From positions 44,337 through 108,336 of the forward strand of contig JANQRS010000070.1 of the NCBI GenBank assembly GCA_028284445.1: a DNA stretch of 64,000 nt, in the 5' to 3' direction. The notes beneath the pieces were generated by a model. It had not been told where the DNA came from and ran no database searches. It worked only from the letters and a program-made list of their open reading frames with translations. How positions within the stretch are numbered: the stretch's first letter is position 1; each line of letters starts with the position of its first letter. This document shows positions 43,300-53,187 of this stretch, piece after piece. Source of the DNA: Calditrichia bacterium. GTDB taxonomy: Bacteria; Calditrichota; Calditrichia; RBG-13-44-9; J075. Both the position numbers and the translations under genes were made by a program.

Positions 43300-44364
43300 T
43301 CAGTCACTCGCCACTTCAGCTTTGGCAGCCGTCTTCGTCTGAAAGGTATGCGCCATCACGTCAAGTTGATCCAAATAGGGCTTCTTGCGTTGGTTCACAG
43401 CGTGGACGGAAATATCGACCAGGAAAACCAGGCCTTGTTCGCGATCAACAAAAGCGGTGCTTCGAAAAGGTCCACCAACCCAATGCGTTGGATTACGCCA
43501 GGTCCCTTCCATACGCAACGCCGGGCGCCGGGCAAATTGCACGCGTTCAGCAGAGGTCTCTTCCACAACAACTTCATCACCTTCCCAAATACGCTTACCC
43601 AAAGCATTGCGGGCCTTTATCATCCACTCCATGTTAATTTTCGTGGAATCAGTCAGGGGTTCCCAATACACCGCCAGATTGCGATCGGGACGGAAGCGCC
43701 GCAACCAGATATAGCGATTTTCGACGGATTCATCAAGCAAATCGAAGTCAGCCTGAATACGTAGGGTAAAGGGAAAATATGTTTCTATATATTCGCTGAG
43801 CTGAGTCTTCTCATAACGTAGGAAAAGCAGCTCTTCGAGGCGCTTATAATATGATTCGCGAAAATTATCGTATACCAGTTCACCTTCATCATATAGGCGC
43901 TGGATCATACCGTCTTTATCGGGTGCGACCAGGAAGACCACATACTGGTCGAGTGCGTACGTATCATACTGCGGGATATAGAAGAAGTCACCGGAATTGA
44001 TGCCGGCCTTTACCTCGTCGCTGAGCAAACGGTTCACGCGGGCTGAAATCGTGGCGCGGCTGTCAAGACGGCTGAGGAACATAATATTCTTATGGGTGGC
44101 AAATTCATCAAATTTATGGGCGGGTCGCCACTCAAGCAGGTATTCCTTTTCGTCCAGGGGCATCCGGTAGATTTTACCAAAATGGCTTTCGAGACCATCT
44201 TTGTATTCAACCCAATCCAGTGAATCTGCAAACACGATGATTTGATCAAGGTTACCGATCGCATATGGTTTTCTGGCGCCACAGCCCGGCAGTTGCAGCA
44301 TGCTCCAGGCAGCGAGAATCATCACTAGCAATCCGGTGTATCTTTTGGAAGGTCGTATCTTCAT
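43300..44364 (-). CDS. DUF4837 family lipoprotein
   Basis: A 354-residue outer-envelope lipoprotein. The ATG at 44364 has GAGGTGA upstream and gives a signal peptide with lipobox LQLPGC. The body contains DUF4837-like segments (IIVFADSLDWVEYKDG, FFYIPQYDTYALDQYVVFL, LRRFRPDRNLAVYW, WRNPTHWVGGPFRSTAF). This family is common in Bacteroidota and relatives and has no assigned function. It directly follows the LPTS-type flippase gene in transcription order and may share its transcript. Confidence 0.82.
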   Translation of the reverse strand: MKIRPSKRYTGLLVMILAAWSMLQLPGCGARKPYAIGNLDQIIVFADSLDWVEYKDGLESHFGKIYRMPLDEKEYLLEWRPAHKFDEFATHKNIMFLSRLDSRATISARVNRLLSDEVKAGINSGDFFYIPQYDTYALDQYVVFLVAPDKDGMIQRLYDEGELVYDNFRESYYKRLEELLFLRYEKTQLSEYIETYFPFTLRIQADFDLLDESVENRYIWLRRFRPDRNLAVYWEPLTDSTKINMEWMIKARNALGKRIWEGDEVVVEETSAERVQFARRPALRMEGTWRNPTHWVGGPFRSTAFVDREQGLVFLVDISVHAVNQRKKPYLDQLDVMAHTFQTKTAAKAEVASD

Positions 44365-44383
44365 ATCACTCACCTCTTCGCGC

Positions 44384-45361
44384 TTAAGGGTCATTTGAAT
44401 CACCAATAATTTGTCCCTTGTTGCGGTAGACCAGAAACAAGATTCCGCCCAGCATACTCACCAACATAGGAACCAGTGTGTTTAGAAACGACAGAGATAG
44501 CGCTTCGGTTTCGCTGACGCCAATTTGCGTCAATAAAACGACGTATCCGAGATCTCTGACACCGAGGCCGTTAATCGACGGCACCAGGCTTATGACAAAT
44601 GTAACAGGAATGACTAAAATCAGGAAACCAATTGTCACTTTTTCCAGGCCCAGAGAGCGCGCCAACACGAAATTCATCAGGATCAGCGAGAACTGTGACA
44701 GTAGGGAGACAGCATACGCCGTTAACACCCCTTCCTTCATCCGGCGGTAACCGGCAAGAGAGATCAGGACGGCATTGATCTTCTCGCCCAGTCCCCAGAA
44801 GGTGATACGGCCAATCAGGCCACGCAGGAGTCCGGAGAGACGGTCATTTACAATTGCTGCGATAAAGATAAGAATGACACCAAAGGCCGAGAAAATGGCA
44901 ATGCTCAATACCGTAACAACTGCTGTAGAAAAGTATCCGGTAACCCAAACCAGCGAAATGGCCGCGAAGCTCAAAGTCGCCGTAACGCCAAGCACGCGCT
45001 CCAGCAATACGGAGGCGACACTGCTGGGATTGTCTCCGGTTTTGCTGGTAAGGTAGTAGATGCGGCTGACGTCGCCGCCGATCGAAGTGGGGAGAAAATT
45101 ATTGAAGAAATAGCCAATCAGATAGTAGGTAAGCAGAGAACGGTAGCCCGGCCTCCCCGGCACGCTGGCAATCAAAGTTTTCCAGCGAAACGCCAGCAAA
45201 AATACGACCACGAAGAACAATGCAGTTGCGCCAAGGAACCAGCTGCGGTCAGCTGCCGCCAGGGCGGCAAATACCTGCTCAACATCAACTAAATAGATCA
45301 AATACGCAAGCAGCCCGATACTAATCAGGCTGCGCGCAATGATAAGAAGCGTCTTGTTCAT
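44384..45361 (-). CDS. Lysylphosphatidylglycerol synthase-type (UPF0104) membrane protein
   Basis: Integral membrane protein of 325 residues with about eight hydrophobic segments, of the UPF0104/AglD/YbhN family. FRWKTLIASVPGRPGYRSLL and the diagnostic NNFLPTSIGGDVSRIYYL are present, and LVPSINGLGVRDLGYV follows in the second half. Members handle lipid or lipid-linked sugar transfer, often beside glycosyltransferases, as here with DUF2723. I chose ATG 45361, one codon after a possible TTG, just nine bases past the DUF2723 stop. Confidence 0.9.
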   Translation of the reverse strand: MNKTLLIIARSLISIGLLAYLIYLVDVEQVFAALAAADRSWFLGATALFFVVVFLLAFRWKTLIASVPGRPGYRSLLTYYLIGYFFNNFLPTSIGGDVSRIYYLTSKTGDNPSSVASVLLERVLGVTATLSFAAISLVWVTGYFSTAVVTVLSIAIFSAFGVILIFIAAIVNDRLSGLLRGLIGRITFWGLGEKINAVLISLAGYRRMKEGVLTAYAVSLLSQFSLILMNFVLARSLGLEKVTIGFLILVIPVTFVISLVPSINGLGVRDLGYVVLLTQIGVSETEALSLSFLNTLVPMLVSMLGGILFLVYRNKGQIIGDSNDP

Positions 45362-45369
45362 CAAACTGC

Positions 45370-48219
45370 TTAAGGGGTATCGTCTGCATCCGGCGATTGT
45401 GAATCAATCAACTGCTGCAGCTTAGCCTGTAAAATATTGTTATTCCGTTGATTCACCTTCAGGCGTTCCTGCAAGGTTTCAATCGCCTTATCGATCTCAC
45501 CCAGATTCTCATAGCTCGTCGCCAGTTGTTCCTGCAGTTGAGCACGAATGGTTTCCAGGGCAAAGACCCGTTGCGCAGGGGCAACCTGTCTGGTAAAACT
45601 GCGATCCAGCAGTTGCATCACCTTTGGGCCTTCCGGATTTTCATCAATCGTTGCCAGCATATCGATCAGCACCGGCTTGGCTTCTTCGTAAAATTTGAAG
45701 TCAGTAGCGATTCTGGCAAATGCCCGCAATTCGCTAAGTTCGTAGTTCTCCGAAGTGAATTCTTCCCTGGGACGTACATCGGCAAGAAATTCAAAAGCCT
45801 GCATGAGTTCTGCGAACTGCCGATTGGTATAGGGAATCACCTCCGACGGCATCACTTCGTGCGACCTGGTAATCACTTCCTTGAATTTTGCCTGATCCCC
45901 GGCATCCAGATAATAGTTTGCCAATCTCAGGAATGCGGAACGATAGTTCTGCAAGAGCCCGAGAATGCTGTCGTTGAAATAGACATCCGGATCATTCAAC
46001 CCACGATAACGGAATTTATTCATCACGTTATCATAAAGCGTCTCGGGATCAATAGACCAGCCTTTAAGGGTCGTAATCTTAAATAGCAGGCCGTCCATTC
46101 GCAGATAGTCTACCAAACCGTCGAGCTGGTTCTGGCGGGAAGTGGTAACGGCAAAATAGATCGGCTTCTCAAACTTATTGGCGATCAGGGTATTCAGGAT
46201 CATGTAGTCCTGGACCCTTAGAAATCCAAGACTCTTACCCTGTGCCACCGGTATGCGATGTTTGGGCTTCAGGTTGAAAGAGATTTTCTCGGTGGCAACC
46301 GGCGTCTGATCTCCAAAACCGGCGCGATAGCGTTGAATTTCCGACTGGCGCACGTTGTCGGAAACCGCATCGATCGTTACGGTTTCTTCTCCCGGCCAGG
46401 GAAAGAGATTGATGGCCCCGAGCTTTCCGTAGATCGGCTCTTTCTTGCCGAACATTCGGAAACCGGTCGAGGTGAGGAACTGATCAAGATTCTCGATCTG
46501 ACTATTGCTGAGGCTCATCGGCACCTTCGGTTCCATGTTCTTCAGCTGCATGATATACCAATCGGTATTAAGCAGACTGAGATTGGCGACGCGTACGTCT
46601 GTGCGAACGTTCTCAACCTCTTGCAGATACCAGAGCGGAAATGTATCGTTGTCACCATTGGTGTACATGATACCGCCAGTCTCAGCAGAGATCAGCATAT
46701 TATAGGAGTAGTCTGAAGCGACGAAGTTCCCGGTGCGATCCTGTGAATCAAAGTTGGTTGCCAACATCAACGTTGGTCCACCAATCAGCATGGCCAGTGC
46801 CGTTGTCAACGGCGCAATTTTAGAGGGCAGATCGCCGGCGTCTTTCAGCATTTCCGTTACTTTCGCAAGTAATGCGGCGGCCCCGATACCGATCCAAATC
46901 GCAAATGCGAAGAAGGAGCCCACATAGCTATAGTCCCTCTCCCTTGGTTGCGGATCCGGCTGATTCAGATAGAGCACAATTGCCAGTCCGGTCATGAAGA
47001 AGAGGACAAACACAGCCAGCCCCATCTTCCAATCCCTCAGGAAATGGTAGTAGGCACCCCCCAGACCCAGGAGCAATGGAATTAGCAGAAATTGAAAGAG
47101 ATCGAAATTGACCCCGTCGTCAGCGATACCGGCAAAATTCCAGAAGAAGTAGCGAACATACATGTGATTCACCTGATAGCCCCAGAAATAGTGGGTTACG
47201 CTCTCCCAATTTTTGCCATTAGGTGAGTTCTTCCAGGCATATTCGCGATCCAGGATTCTGTGATCACCATACTGCTCGCGATTCATATAGGAGATGAACT
47301 TCTCGATGGTTTCAGGATTGTTTTCATCGATGTTGGGATTAAGCCCGGAGCGTATGTAGATCATCATGTATGAAGAAAAACCAATCGTGATCAGCAGCAT
47401 CGAAAGGACGATGAGGGCAATCAGATTCTGCCGGGCGGTGCTGGCGTAGTAAAGAATGCCAATCATCGCCAAAACCAGAGCAACTACGCCGGCAAAACCA
47501 GTGTAGTGAATCATCACCGGGATCATCTTTACGATACCGGGATAGATCAACCAGAAGAGCACGCCACCAACCACAGCAAGAACTGCCAGATTCGCGAAGG
47601 TCACTTCATACTTCCGGTAGAAGATAATTAACATGATCATGGGAATGGTAAGAACGTTCAGCAAGTGAACACCGAGTGCCAGGCCAATGATGTAAGCAAT
47701 CATCAGGATATATCTTTCATTGCCGGGCTCGTTGCGCTTTTCATCCCAAAGGAAAGCCAGCCAAACCACCAGGCCGGTGAAAAACATTGAAGGGGCATAT
47801 ACTTCAGCTTCAACTGCGTTGAACCAGAAACTATGGCTGAAAGCAAAAGTCAGCGCGCCTATCAATCCGCCAAAATGTGGCACCAGGGCATTAAACCCTT
47901 CTTTGTCCTTGGTAAAATCTCTAACCAGGTAAACAATGGACAAGTGAAGAAATAATACGGTAAAGGCGCTGCTGAGGACAGAGATTAAATTGACGCGGGC
48001 GGCGATATCTTCAAAAATGGGAATAAGCGTAAATACCCGGCCGAGCATCAGGTAAAAGGGAGCTCCAGGGGGATGCGGTATTGCCATTTTATATGAACAG
48101 GCAATAAACTCGCCACAATCCCAAAAAGAAACGGTCGGCGCCATTGTAAGCAGGTAGACCACAAGGCTGATGAAGAATGAGGCTGCGGCGAAGCCTCTGC
48201 TGATCATGCGATTGTCCAT
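45370..48219 (-). CDS. DUF2723 (TMEM260-like) protein O-mannosyltransferase family
   Basis: Large GT-C membrane protein of 949 residues. The first loop has the family hallmark SFWDCGEFIACSYKMAIPHPPGAPFY, given here in parts: the acidic WDCGEF and the HPPGAP turn. About thirteen hydrophobic segments lie in residues 8-530, then a soluble region with MYTNGDNDTFPLWYLQ and a C-terminal helical, TPR-like end. Eukaryotic TMEM260 is an O-mannosyltransferase; bacterial homologues are common in FCB phyla and presumed to glycosylate secreted proteins. The DPM1-like gene at 40135 could make its donor. Confidence 0.9.
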   Translation of the reverse strand: MDNRMISRGFAAASFFISLVVYLLTMAPTVSFWDCGEFIACSYKMAIPHPPGAPFYLMLGRVFTLIPIFEDIAARVNLISVLSSAFTVLFLHLSIVYLVRDFTKDKEGFNALVPHFGGLIGALTFAFSHSFWFNAVEAEVYAPSMFFTGLVVWLAFLWDEKRNEPGNERYILMIAYIIGLALGVHLLNVLTIPMIMLIIFYRKYEVTFANLAVLAVVGGVLFWLIYPGIVKMIPVMIHYTGFAGVVALVLAMIGILYYASTARQNLIALIVLSMLLITIGFSSYMMIYIRSGLNPNIDENNPETIEKFISYMNREQYGDHRILDREYAWKNSPNGKNWESVTHYFWGYQVNHMYVRYFFWNFAGIADDGVNFDLFQFLLIPLLLGLGGAYYHFLRDWKMGLAVFVLFFMTGLAIVLYLNQPDPQPRERDYSYVGSFFAFAIWIGIGAAALLAKVTEMLKDAGDLPSKIAPLTTALAMLIGGPTLMLATNFDSQDRTGNFVASDYSYNMLISAETGGIMYTNGDNDTFPLWYLQEVENVRTDVRVANLSLLNTDWYIMQLKNMEPKVPMSLSNSQIENLDQFLTSTGFRMFGKKEPIYGKLGAINLFPWPGEETVTIDAVSDNVRQSEIQRYRAGFGDQTPVATEKISFNLKPKHRIPVAQGKSLGFLRVQDYMILNTLIANKFEKPIYFAVTTSRQNQLDGLVDYLRMDGLLFKITTLKGWSIDPETLYDNVMNKFRYRGLNDPDVYFNDSILGLLQNYRSAFLRLANYYLDAGDQAKFKEVITRSHEVMPSEVIPYTNRQFAELMQAFEFLADVRPREEFTSENYELSELRAFARIATDFKFYEEAKPVLIDMLATIDENPEGPKVMQLLDRSFTRQVAPAQRVFALETIRAQLQEQLATSYENLGEIDKAIETLQERLKVNQRNNNILQAKLQQLIDSQSPDADDTP

Positions 48220-48301
48220 CGTTGTTTTGAACTCCTGTCTTGTTTATATCTGTCAATTCTGCCAGCAAGCAGAATTGATTCTCTTATTCATGGTCATATT
48301 G

Positions 48302-49408
48302 TCAAAGGCCCGGAATCCTCTTCAGGAATTTCCCGGCCTGGCCTAAATCAGAAAACTTTCGACGCCCGAGCAGGAAATATTCGGCTACCAGGCTACCGGG
48401 ATACATCAGCTGAAAAATATCCCTATCCGGCACAATGCGATTTTTCTGCACCTCCCGGCGCTTGCGGAGCATCAGCGGTATATGCCGAATGATCCAGCCA
48501 TATGCCCTGACGATTGCCCAGGCGTTGGCAAACTGCCGTTTCAGGAGTTCGACAACCATAGCTACACCATCGAGGGGGACGCGCAATATTAGGCGCAGTA
48601 ATAATCCCGGCAATGCGAGGTTTTTGGTCAACAGGAAGAAGTTGTTGCGGTAATTCCAATAGGTTTTTCCGGCATTGGCTTGTTCCAGTGTGCCACCGCC
48701 ATAATGCCAGATTTTTGCTTCCGGCACAAATCCTATCCGCCAATCGCGCAGGCGCAGACGCCAGCACAAGTCGATTTCTTCCTGATGCAGGACAAAATCC
48801 TCATCAATATAGCCGGTTTCCTCCAGAGCAGAGCGGCGCAGAAACAAGCAAGCGCCACTGGCCCAAAACAGCTCGCGAGGATCATCATATTGCCCGTCAT
48901 CTTTTTCCGTATCGAAAAACAGGCGTCCTCTGGCGAAGGCATATCCGAGCGCATCAAGATACCCACCGGCTGCTCCGGCATATTCGTACTGTCCACGGTC
49001 AGCCATCGCCAGGATTTTCGGCTGAGCTGCAGCCAGTCTCTCATGCTGCTCAAACATCCTGATGACCGGCTCGATAAAACCTGGATCAACATCCACATCA
49101 TTGTTGATCAGGCAAATGTATTTTCCCTGACAAATTCTCAGGCCTTCATTATTCCCCCGGGCATACATATAGTTTTCTGCATTTTCCAGAATCTTGACCC
49201 AGGGGTAGGTATTTCTGACAAACTCGACACTGTCATCTGTTGATGCATTATCAACCATGATAACTTCGAGATTTGGATAGCTGCAATCAGCCAGGGAATC
49301 GAACAAACCCGGCAAAAAACGCTTGCCGTTCCAGTTCAAAGTCATCACCGAAACCAGCGGCCATTCCTGATCATCTGAAGGCTGATCCAGCTTATTTCCG
49401 GGCGGCAT
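48302..49408 (-). CDS. Glycosyltransferase family 2, GT-A
   Basis: A 368-residue inverting glycosyltransferase of the rhamnosyltransferase-like GT2 branch. It opens with VSVMTLNWNGKRFLPG, then VDNASTDDSVEF, and the metal-binding LINNDVDVDPGF. LHQEEIDLCWRLRLRDWRIG (the ED-type catalytic region) and a C-terminal amphipathic or membrane-anchoring stretch follow. It precedes DUF2723 on the same strand at 80 bases. Donor and acceptor are unknown. Confidence 0.9.
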   Translation of the reverse strand: MPPGNKLDQPSDDQEWPLVSVMTLNWNGKRFLPGLFDSLADCSYPNLEVIMVDNASTDDSVEFVRNTYPWVKILENAENYMYARGNNEGLRICQGKYICLINNDVDVDPGFIEPVIRMFEQHERLAAAQPKILAMADRGQYEYAGAAGGYLDALGYAFARGRLFFDTEKDDGQYDDPRELFWASGACLFLRRSALEETGYIDEDFVLHQEEIDLCWRLRLRDWRIGFVPEAKIWHYGGGTLEQANAGKTYWNYRNNFFLLTKNLALPGLLLRLILRVPLDGVAMVVELLKRQFANAWAIVRAYGWIIRHIPLMLRKRREVQKNRIVPDRDIFQLMYPGSLVAEYFLLGRRKFSDLGQAGKFLKRIPGL

Positions 49409-49823
49409 GATATCGGTCTCTCGTGATCACTCTTATACTAAACATTGCCCGGCATCTGTCGTTTGGGGCATCACAGAACGTAAGAAAATTCACTAACCTA
49501 AGCAAGCGCCAAATAAAAGCTGAAGTGACAGATATCAGATACTACACGCGTGTAGCGGAAAGGTTGAAATGGTTGCATTGCAAGGAATATTTGCGGGGTT
49601 CACAAAAAGATTCGTTCCCACTCTATCTCCCGTGAGGGATGGAAAATGGAAAAAGATTACCACGAATCTTCACCAATAAGCACGAATTGGCAAAAAAACG
49701 TAAATTTAGCATTTAGCGGCTTATATTTTCGCGAAAATTCGTGTCCATTCGCGGTAAAGCTTTTAACTTAGGTAACATGTTTCCTCGATAGCTCCATTGA
49801 ACAGGATAAAAAAACAGAGCATA
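49409..49823. other. Gene-free stretch of 415 bases with a decayed inverted repeat
   Basis: No convincing gene. A loose inverted repeat spans 49659-49755: ACCACGAAT and AGCACGAATT on the left, AATTCGTGTCC and ATTCGCGGT on the right, around an AT-rich middle. The open frame 49423-49635 (+) shows no motif. The stretch separates the GT2 gene from the end of the ABC transporter operon, both on the minus strand, so it holds the promoter of the GT2 operon, which I cannot pinpoint. Confidence 0.5.
49659..49755. repeat. Degenerate CACGAAT/ATTCGTG inverted repeat
   Basis: Left arm units CCACGAAT and GCACGAATT are mirrored by AATTCGTG and ATTCGCGG on the right, with a 46-base centre. Matching is imperfect, so it looks like an old, decayed repeat or a mobile-element relic without coding capacity. 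No second copy was found in this window. Confidence 0.45.
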
Positions 49824-50495
49824 CTACGCTCCACCTTTCCTGTCAAACATCTGGTCGTAGGACTCAATCAATTGAAACTGACCATTATCGAGAAAGATGA
49901 TCTGATCGGCACAGGCTTCAATCAGATCCTTGCTGTGGGAGGAAATAATCATGATGCGATCAGCCGCCAGTGATCCGACATATTCGTAGATCTTTTTCAA
50001 GGTGAATGGATCAATCCCGGCCATCGACTCATCGAACAGCAAACACTGCACATCCGCCATAAAGTTGACAATCATCGAGAGCTTTTTGTGCATACCGTGA
50101 CTGTAGGTTGATGTCTTCTTGTCCAGCTCCTTGAATGAAAAAATTTCGATTAACTCGTCGAGCTTGCCAGCATCCACATCCTGGTGATAGGCGCCCAGCA
50201 CAAAGGACAACCATTCGCGGCCGGTAAAATACGGCGGATAATGCGGTTCGTCATTCGAGAAGATGAGCTGACGTTGATAGGCAATGCGTTCGCGCTGGTG
50301 ATGCACTCCGTTCAGCGTAATCTCGCCTCTTGACGGCTTGAGATGATTCAGCAAAACTTTGAAAAAGGTGGTCTTCCCTACCCCGTTACCGCCCACCAGA
50401 CCGTAAATGATGCCCGCCTTGAAAGAGAAGGAGATATCATCAAGAATTTTTCGGCTGTTGGGGTATGAAAAAGTCAATTCCCTGATGTCAAGCAT
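49824..50495 (-). CDS. ABC transporter ATP-binding protein
   Basis: Cytoplasmic ATPase subunit of 223 residues. Walker A is GGNGVGKTT near residue 37, the signature loop is degenerate (TYSHGMHKKLS in place of LSGGQ), and Walker B is CLLFDESMAGIDP, with the D-loop partly altered. The switch His is in IISSHSKD. It overlaps the upstream permease gene by eight bases. With that protein it forms an ABC-2-like exporter of unknown cargo at the end of the LuxE/LuxC-like operon. Confidence 0.9.
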   Translation of the reverse strand: MLDIRELTFSYPNSRKILDDISFSFKAGIIYGLVGGNGVGKTTFFKVLLNHLKPSRGEITLNGVHHQRERIAYQRQLIFSNDEPHYPPYFTGREWLSFVLGAYHQDVDAGKLDELIEIFSFKELDKKTSTYSHGMHKKLSMIVNFMADVQCLLFDESMAGIDPFTLKKIYEYVGSLAADRIMIISSHSKDLIEACADQIIFLDNGQFQLIESYDQMFDRKGGA

Positions 50496-51654
50496 TCAGC
50501 TTCCCTTTCCCAAAGAAAATAATGGCCAGGACCGCCAGATGAATAGAGACGGAAACAATCAATTGCTGCAACGGCTCCAGCAACATCAATATAACGGCCA
50601 TCAATCCGCAAAATGTGATTAGATACTTGTGGCCCGAAAATTGGGTCAGAAGAAATAACGCGGTCTCTAAATAGAAACAACTGGCCACGAAAACAAATCC
50701 CGGAAACCACCAGTCTGCCGGTGGTCCGACAAGGTAACTTCCGCCCATCAGCAACAGGCCGATAAAAACCAGAAATCCACAGTATATAATGAACTCCAAT
50801 TGATATTTAACGTCTCCCCGGCGTCCGGTGAATTCCAGTACTGGCCATAGATCGCGCAGAATCAGCATCATGAAGAAAAAGGCGGCGACAAATATTGCTG
50901 CAGCGATCACGGATAAGTACGGCAGCGCTGAATAATCCTGATTTCGATAGATTGAATGAAGTGAATAAGCGAACAGAATGAACAGGACAGCGACAAAGAC
51001 CTGAACGTCGAGCCGGTAATTATCATTCCTGCGAATGGTCAGGCGCAAATAATTGAGCAGATAATGTTCAGTGTTCAAGACGGTGCCAAAGCGCGGATCA
51101 ACCACCGCAGGTACGTTCTTTCCATGTTGCGAAAGATCTGAGGTGAAACGCAACTCACCAATTGTTACACGGAGACTGAAAATCAGAAAACCGAGCAGAA
51201 GAGGGGTCAATACATAATACCCGGTTAGAATAACGGCAGCACTGAAAATTAGCCCGATTACCAACTCGCGGGTGCGAATCATGAACAGCGCAATAACAAA
51301 ATAGGCTACGGCCGAAAAACTCCCGCTAATGGCAAGCCTGCTGAGGCTCAGCACATCGGTCACCAACCACTGCAGAATTAGCATATAAACGGCAAAGAAG
51401 GCGGCCAGCGTCAGCGCGATTCGCTTGGCGACATGTGCATAATTTGGAAGAAATGACAACTGGCGTATCACCAATTGCCGATCTCGTTTCACCTGAGAAA
51501 TAAAGTAGAGGTAGATGCCAAGCAGAAGTGCATGGACCGGCAGGGCAGCAAATTCTCTTTGCATGCCCATGCCGAAAACAGCGGTAACGCTGAGTAAGAG
51601 GATCAGGCCAATATATCCGACATCATATCGGATCAGTTTGATTGCTAACTTCAT
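50488..51654 (-). CDS. ABC transporter membrane subunit, unclassified
   Basis: Integral membrane protein of 388 residues with about ten hydrophobic segments (LILLLSVTAVFGMG, AVYMLILQWLVTDVLSL, LIFSAAVILTGYYVLTPLLLGF, MLILRDLWPVLEF). No family motif is recognised. It is assigned as the transporter partner from its eight-base overlap with the ATPase gene and its size. It starts 12 bases after the LuxC-like gene, so it is translated from the same message. Confidence 0.72.
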   Translation of the reverse strand: MKLAIKLIRYDVGYIGLILLLSVTAVFGMGMQREFAALPVHALLLGIYLYFISQVKRDRQLVIRQLSFLPNYAHVAKRIALTLAAFFAVYMLILQWLVTDVLSLSRLAISGSFSAVAYFVIALFMIRTRELVIGLIFSAAVILTGYYVLTPLLLGFLIFSLRVTIGELRFTSDLSQHGKNVPAVVDPRFGTVLNTEHYLLNYLRLTIRRNDNYRLDVQVFVAVLFILFAYSLHSIYRNQDYSALPYLSVIAAAIFVAAFFFMMLILRDLWPVLEFTGRRGDVKYQLEFIIYCGFLVFIGLLLMGGSYLVGPPADWWFPGFVFVASCFYLETALFLLTQFSGHKYLITFCGLMAVILMLLEPLQQLIVSVSIHLAVLAIIFFGKGKLNA

Positions 51655-51666
51655 TGCTACCTACAT

Positions 51667-53085
51667 CTAGCCGGTAACCTGCAACGCCCGTTGCCGGTAA
51701 AGATGTTCAAACAGGTTCCCTTCATGGGGCTGATCCCAGCTGATTTTCATGGTCGGTATCGAGCCGATGTTCAGGCGTTCAACATGCGTTGATGCAAATA
51801 GCTGATTGATCAATTGCTGATTGCCAGTTATGGCTGTCGCCACAAGCGTTGGTCCCATTTGATGAACCAGCGATTCTTCCGGCAGTTCAACCACGCTGAC
51901 AAAGGGAAAGAGGTATTCGGCACTTGCCAGCGGATGTTGCGGATCTTCGCAGTAAACGACGGTTGGCAGCAGGAATACAGCGTCGAAGGCTTCGACCACC
52001 CGGCTTTCGCGATATTTGGCAGTCAGGTCTTCCGCACCGGGTGTGCGCAGCTGATTGTCGAGCATATCGCTGAGCAGATAGGCCAGTTTCTTGTTGGTAA
52101 AAGCAGCGATACGGGCATCGGGATCATCCATATTTCGCGCTTCGATGCTTGCAAAGCGTTTGGCAATACCTTCCGCCAATTCGCGGCCGTTGGCGGCCGT
52201 CCAGACACCGGAGGCGTTGATACAACTACGTCCGCCATTCTCTACAACGGAAGTTTCGATAACATCAAGATGGGATTCCCAGTTGTTGGCTTCGTCTGCG
52301 CCGATAACTACTTTACTCCAGCCCGGTCCATGAATCTGCACCCGGCGATCGTGTTTCCAGGGAGCCACAGTGTTCTTATCGCCAAAGAACATCGAACGGC
52401 CGCTACGCAGTAAAATCTCGTTGGCGCCGGAGTGATCGGTTGGGTAATAACCGAAAGCCTCGCCGGGCATACCGGCGGCCATGAATGCCTGGGCAATGCG
52501 ATAGGGCGACCACGGTTCGGCGCTGCCTGGTTTCAGAATCAACGGCACCTTCATCGCCAGGGCCTGAATCCACAGCGAGTGCACACCAGGGGAATTGCTG
52601 GGAAGAATGGCGCCAAGTTCGTCGGTTTCGCAAAAGAAGTTCAATGGACGATCATCCACCTCTTTCCAGCCGCTGTCGAGAATACTGAGATCCAGACCAC
52701 GTGTCAGCCCACCGAGCACTGTTTCCATGCCGTCCATCACCAGGGTAATCTTGTCCATATTCTTGCGGCAAAGTGATACCGGCATCCCGCTGGTCGCGGA
52801 AAGCTGCTGGATATAGTCTTCGCCTGTCTGCGTGCCTTCGCCAAGCGGCAATTCCGCTTCCCGAAAGAGCACCGCTGCCTTCTTGCACATCGCCAGCATA
52901 TCAGCCATTGGTATGTCACCAATGCGCTGCTTATTGGCCGGGCCATTTTGCATGTCACGCGCAATCAAGCCGCTATTTGCCATGCTCATTTCAGCGACCG
53001 GCTCACCGGTCTGGAAATGATTGACAGTTGTTTTATTCAGGCTATAGTATGGCTTGCCAGCCCTGAGTATTGGTATATGAATCAT
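51667..53085 (-). CDS. LuxC-like acyl-CoA/acyl reductase of the aldehyde dehydrogenase superfamily
   Basis: A 472-residue reductase. GAILPSNSPGVHSLWIQALAMKVPLILKPGSAEPW gives the NAD(P)-binding and substrate region (quoted in two parts by its motifs SNSPGVHS and KPGSAEPW), and the catalytic cysteine is in NGGRSCINASG. Overall layout fits LuxC-type fatty-acyl reductases rather than ordinary aldehyde dehydrogenases. I chose the ATG at 53085 because the frame upstream is encoded by a palindromic repeat. The preceding gene is a LuxE/PaaK-like adenylating enzyme, so the pair could reduce a carboxylic acid to an aldehyde. Confidence 0.8.
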   Translation of the reverse strand: MIHIPILRAGKPYYSLNKTTVNHFQTGEPVAEMSMANSGLIARDMQNGPANKQRIGDIPMADMLAMCKKAAVLFREAELPLGEGTQTGEDYIQQLSATSGMPVSLCRKNMDKITLVMDGMETVLGGLTRGLDLSILDSGWKEVDDRPLNFFCETDELGAILPSNSPGVHSLWIQALAMKVPLILKPGSAEPWSPYRIAQAFMAAGMPGEAFGYYPTDHSGANEILLRSGRSMFFGDKNTVAPWKHDRRVQIHGPGWSKVVIGADEANNWESHLDVIETSVVENGGRSCINASGVWTAANGRELAEGIAKRFASIEARNMDDPDARIAAFTNKKLAYLLSDMLDNQLRTPGAEDLTAKYRESRVVEAFDAVFLLPTVVYCEDPQHPLASAEYLFPFVSVVELPEESLVHQMGPTLVATAITGNQQLINQLFASTHVERLNIGSIPTMKISWDQPHEGNLFEHLYRQRALQVTG

Positions 53086-53125
53086 GGGAAACCCCAAGTT
53101 TGATTGAAAGATTGAAACATCGCAA

Positions 53126-53179
53126 CGTTCACATCCCCCTAAATCCCCCTTCGAAGCGGGATTTAGGGGGATGTGAACG
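53126..53179. repeat. TTCGAA-centred 54-base palindrome
   Basis: Perfect 22-base arms (53126-53147 and 53158-53179) start CGTTCACATCCCCC and end with the mirror GGGGGATGTGAACG. The 10-base centre CCTTCGAAGC is itself self-complementary but for one pair. It lies in the 102-base gap between the LuxE-like and LuxC-like genes and would form a very stable RNA hairpin inside the operon. The same plan occurs at 43239-43285. Confidence 0.85.
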
Positions 53180-53187
53180 ATCATCGA

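Noticed and set aside
49423..49635. Open frame of 70 codons on the plus strand
   Set aside because: No motif or ribosome site, and it overlaps the decayed intergenic region.
53085..53184. N-terminal extension of the LuxC-like protein
   Set aside because: The extra codons are specified by the 54-base palindrome and its flank; the conserved protein starts at 53085.
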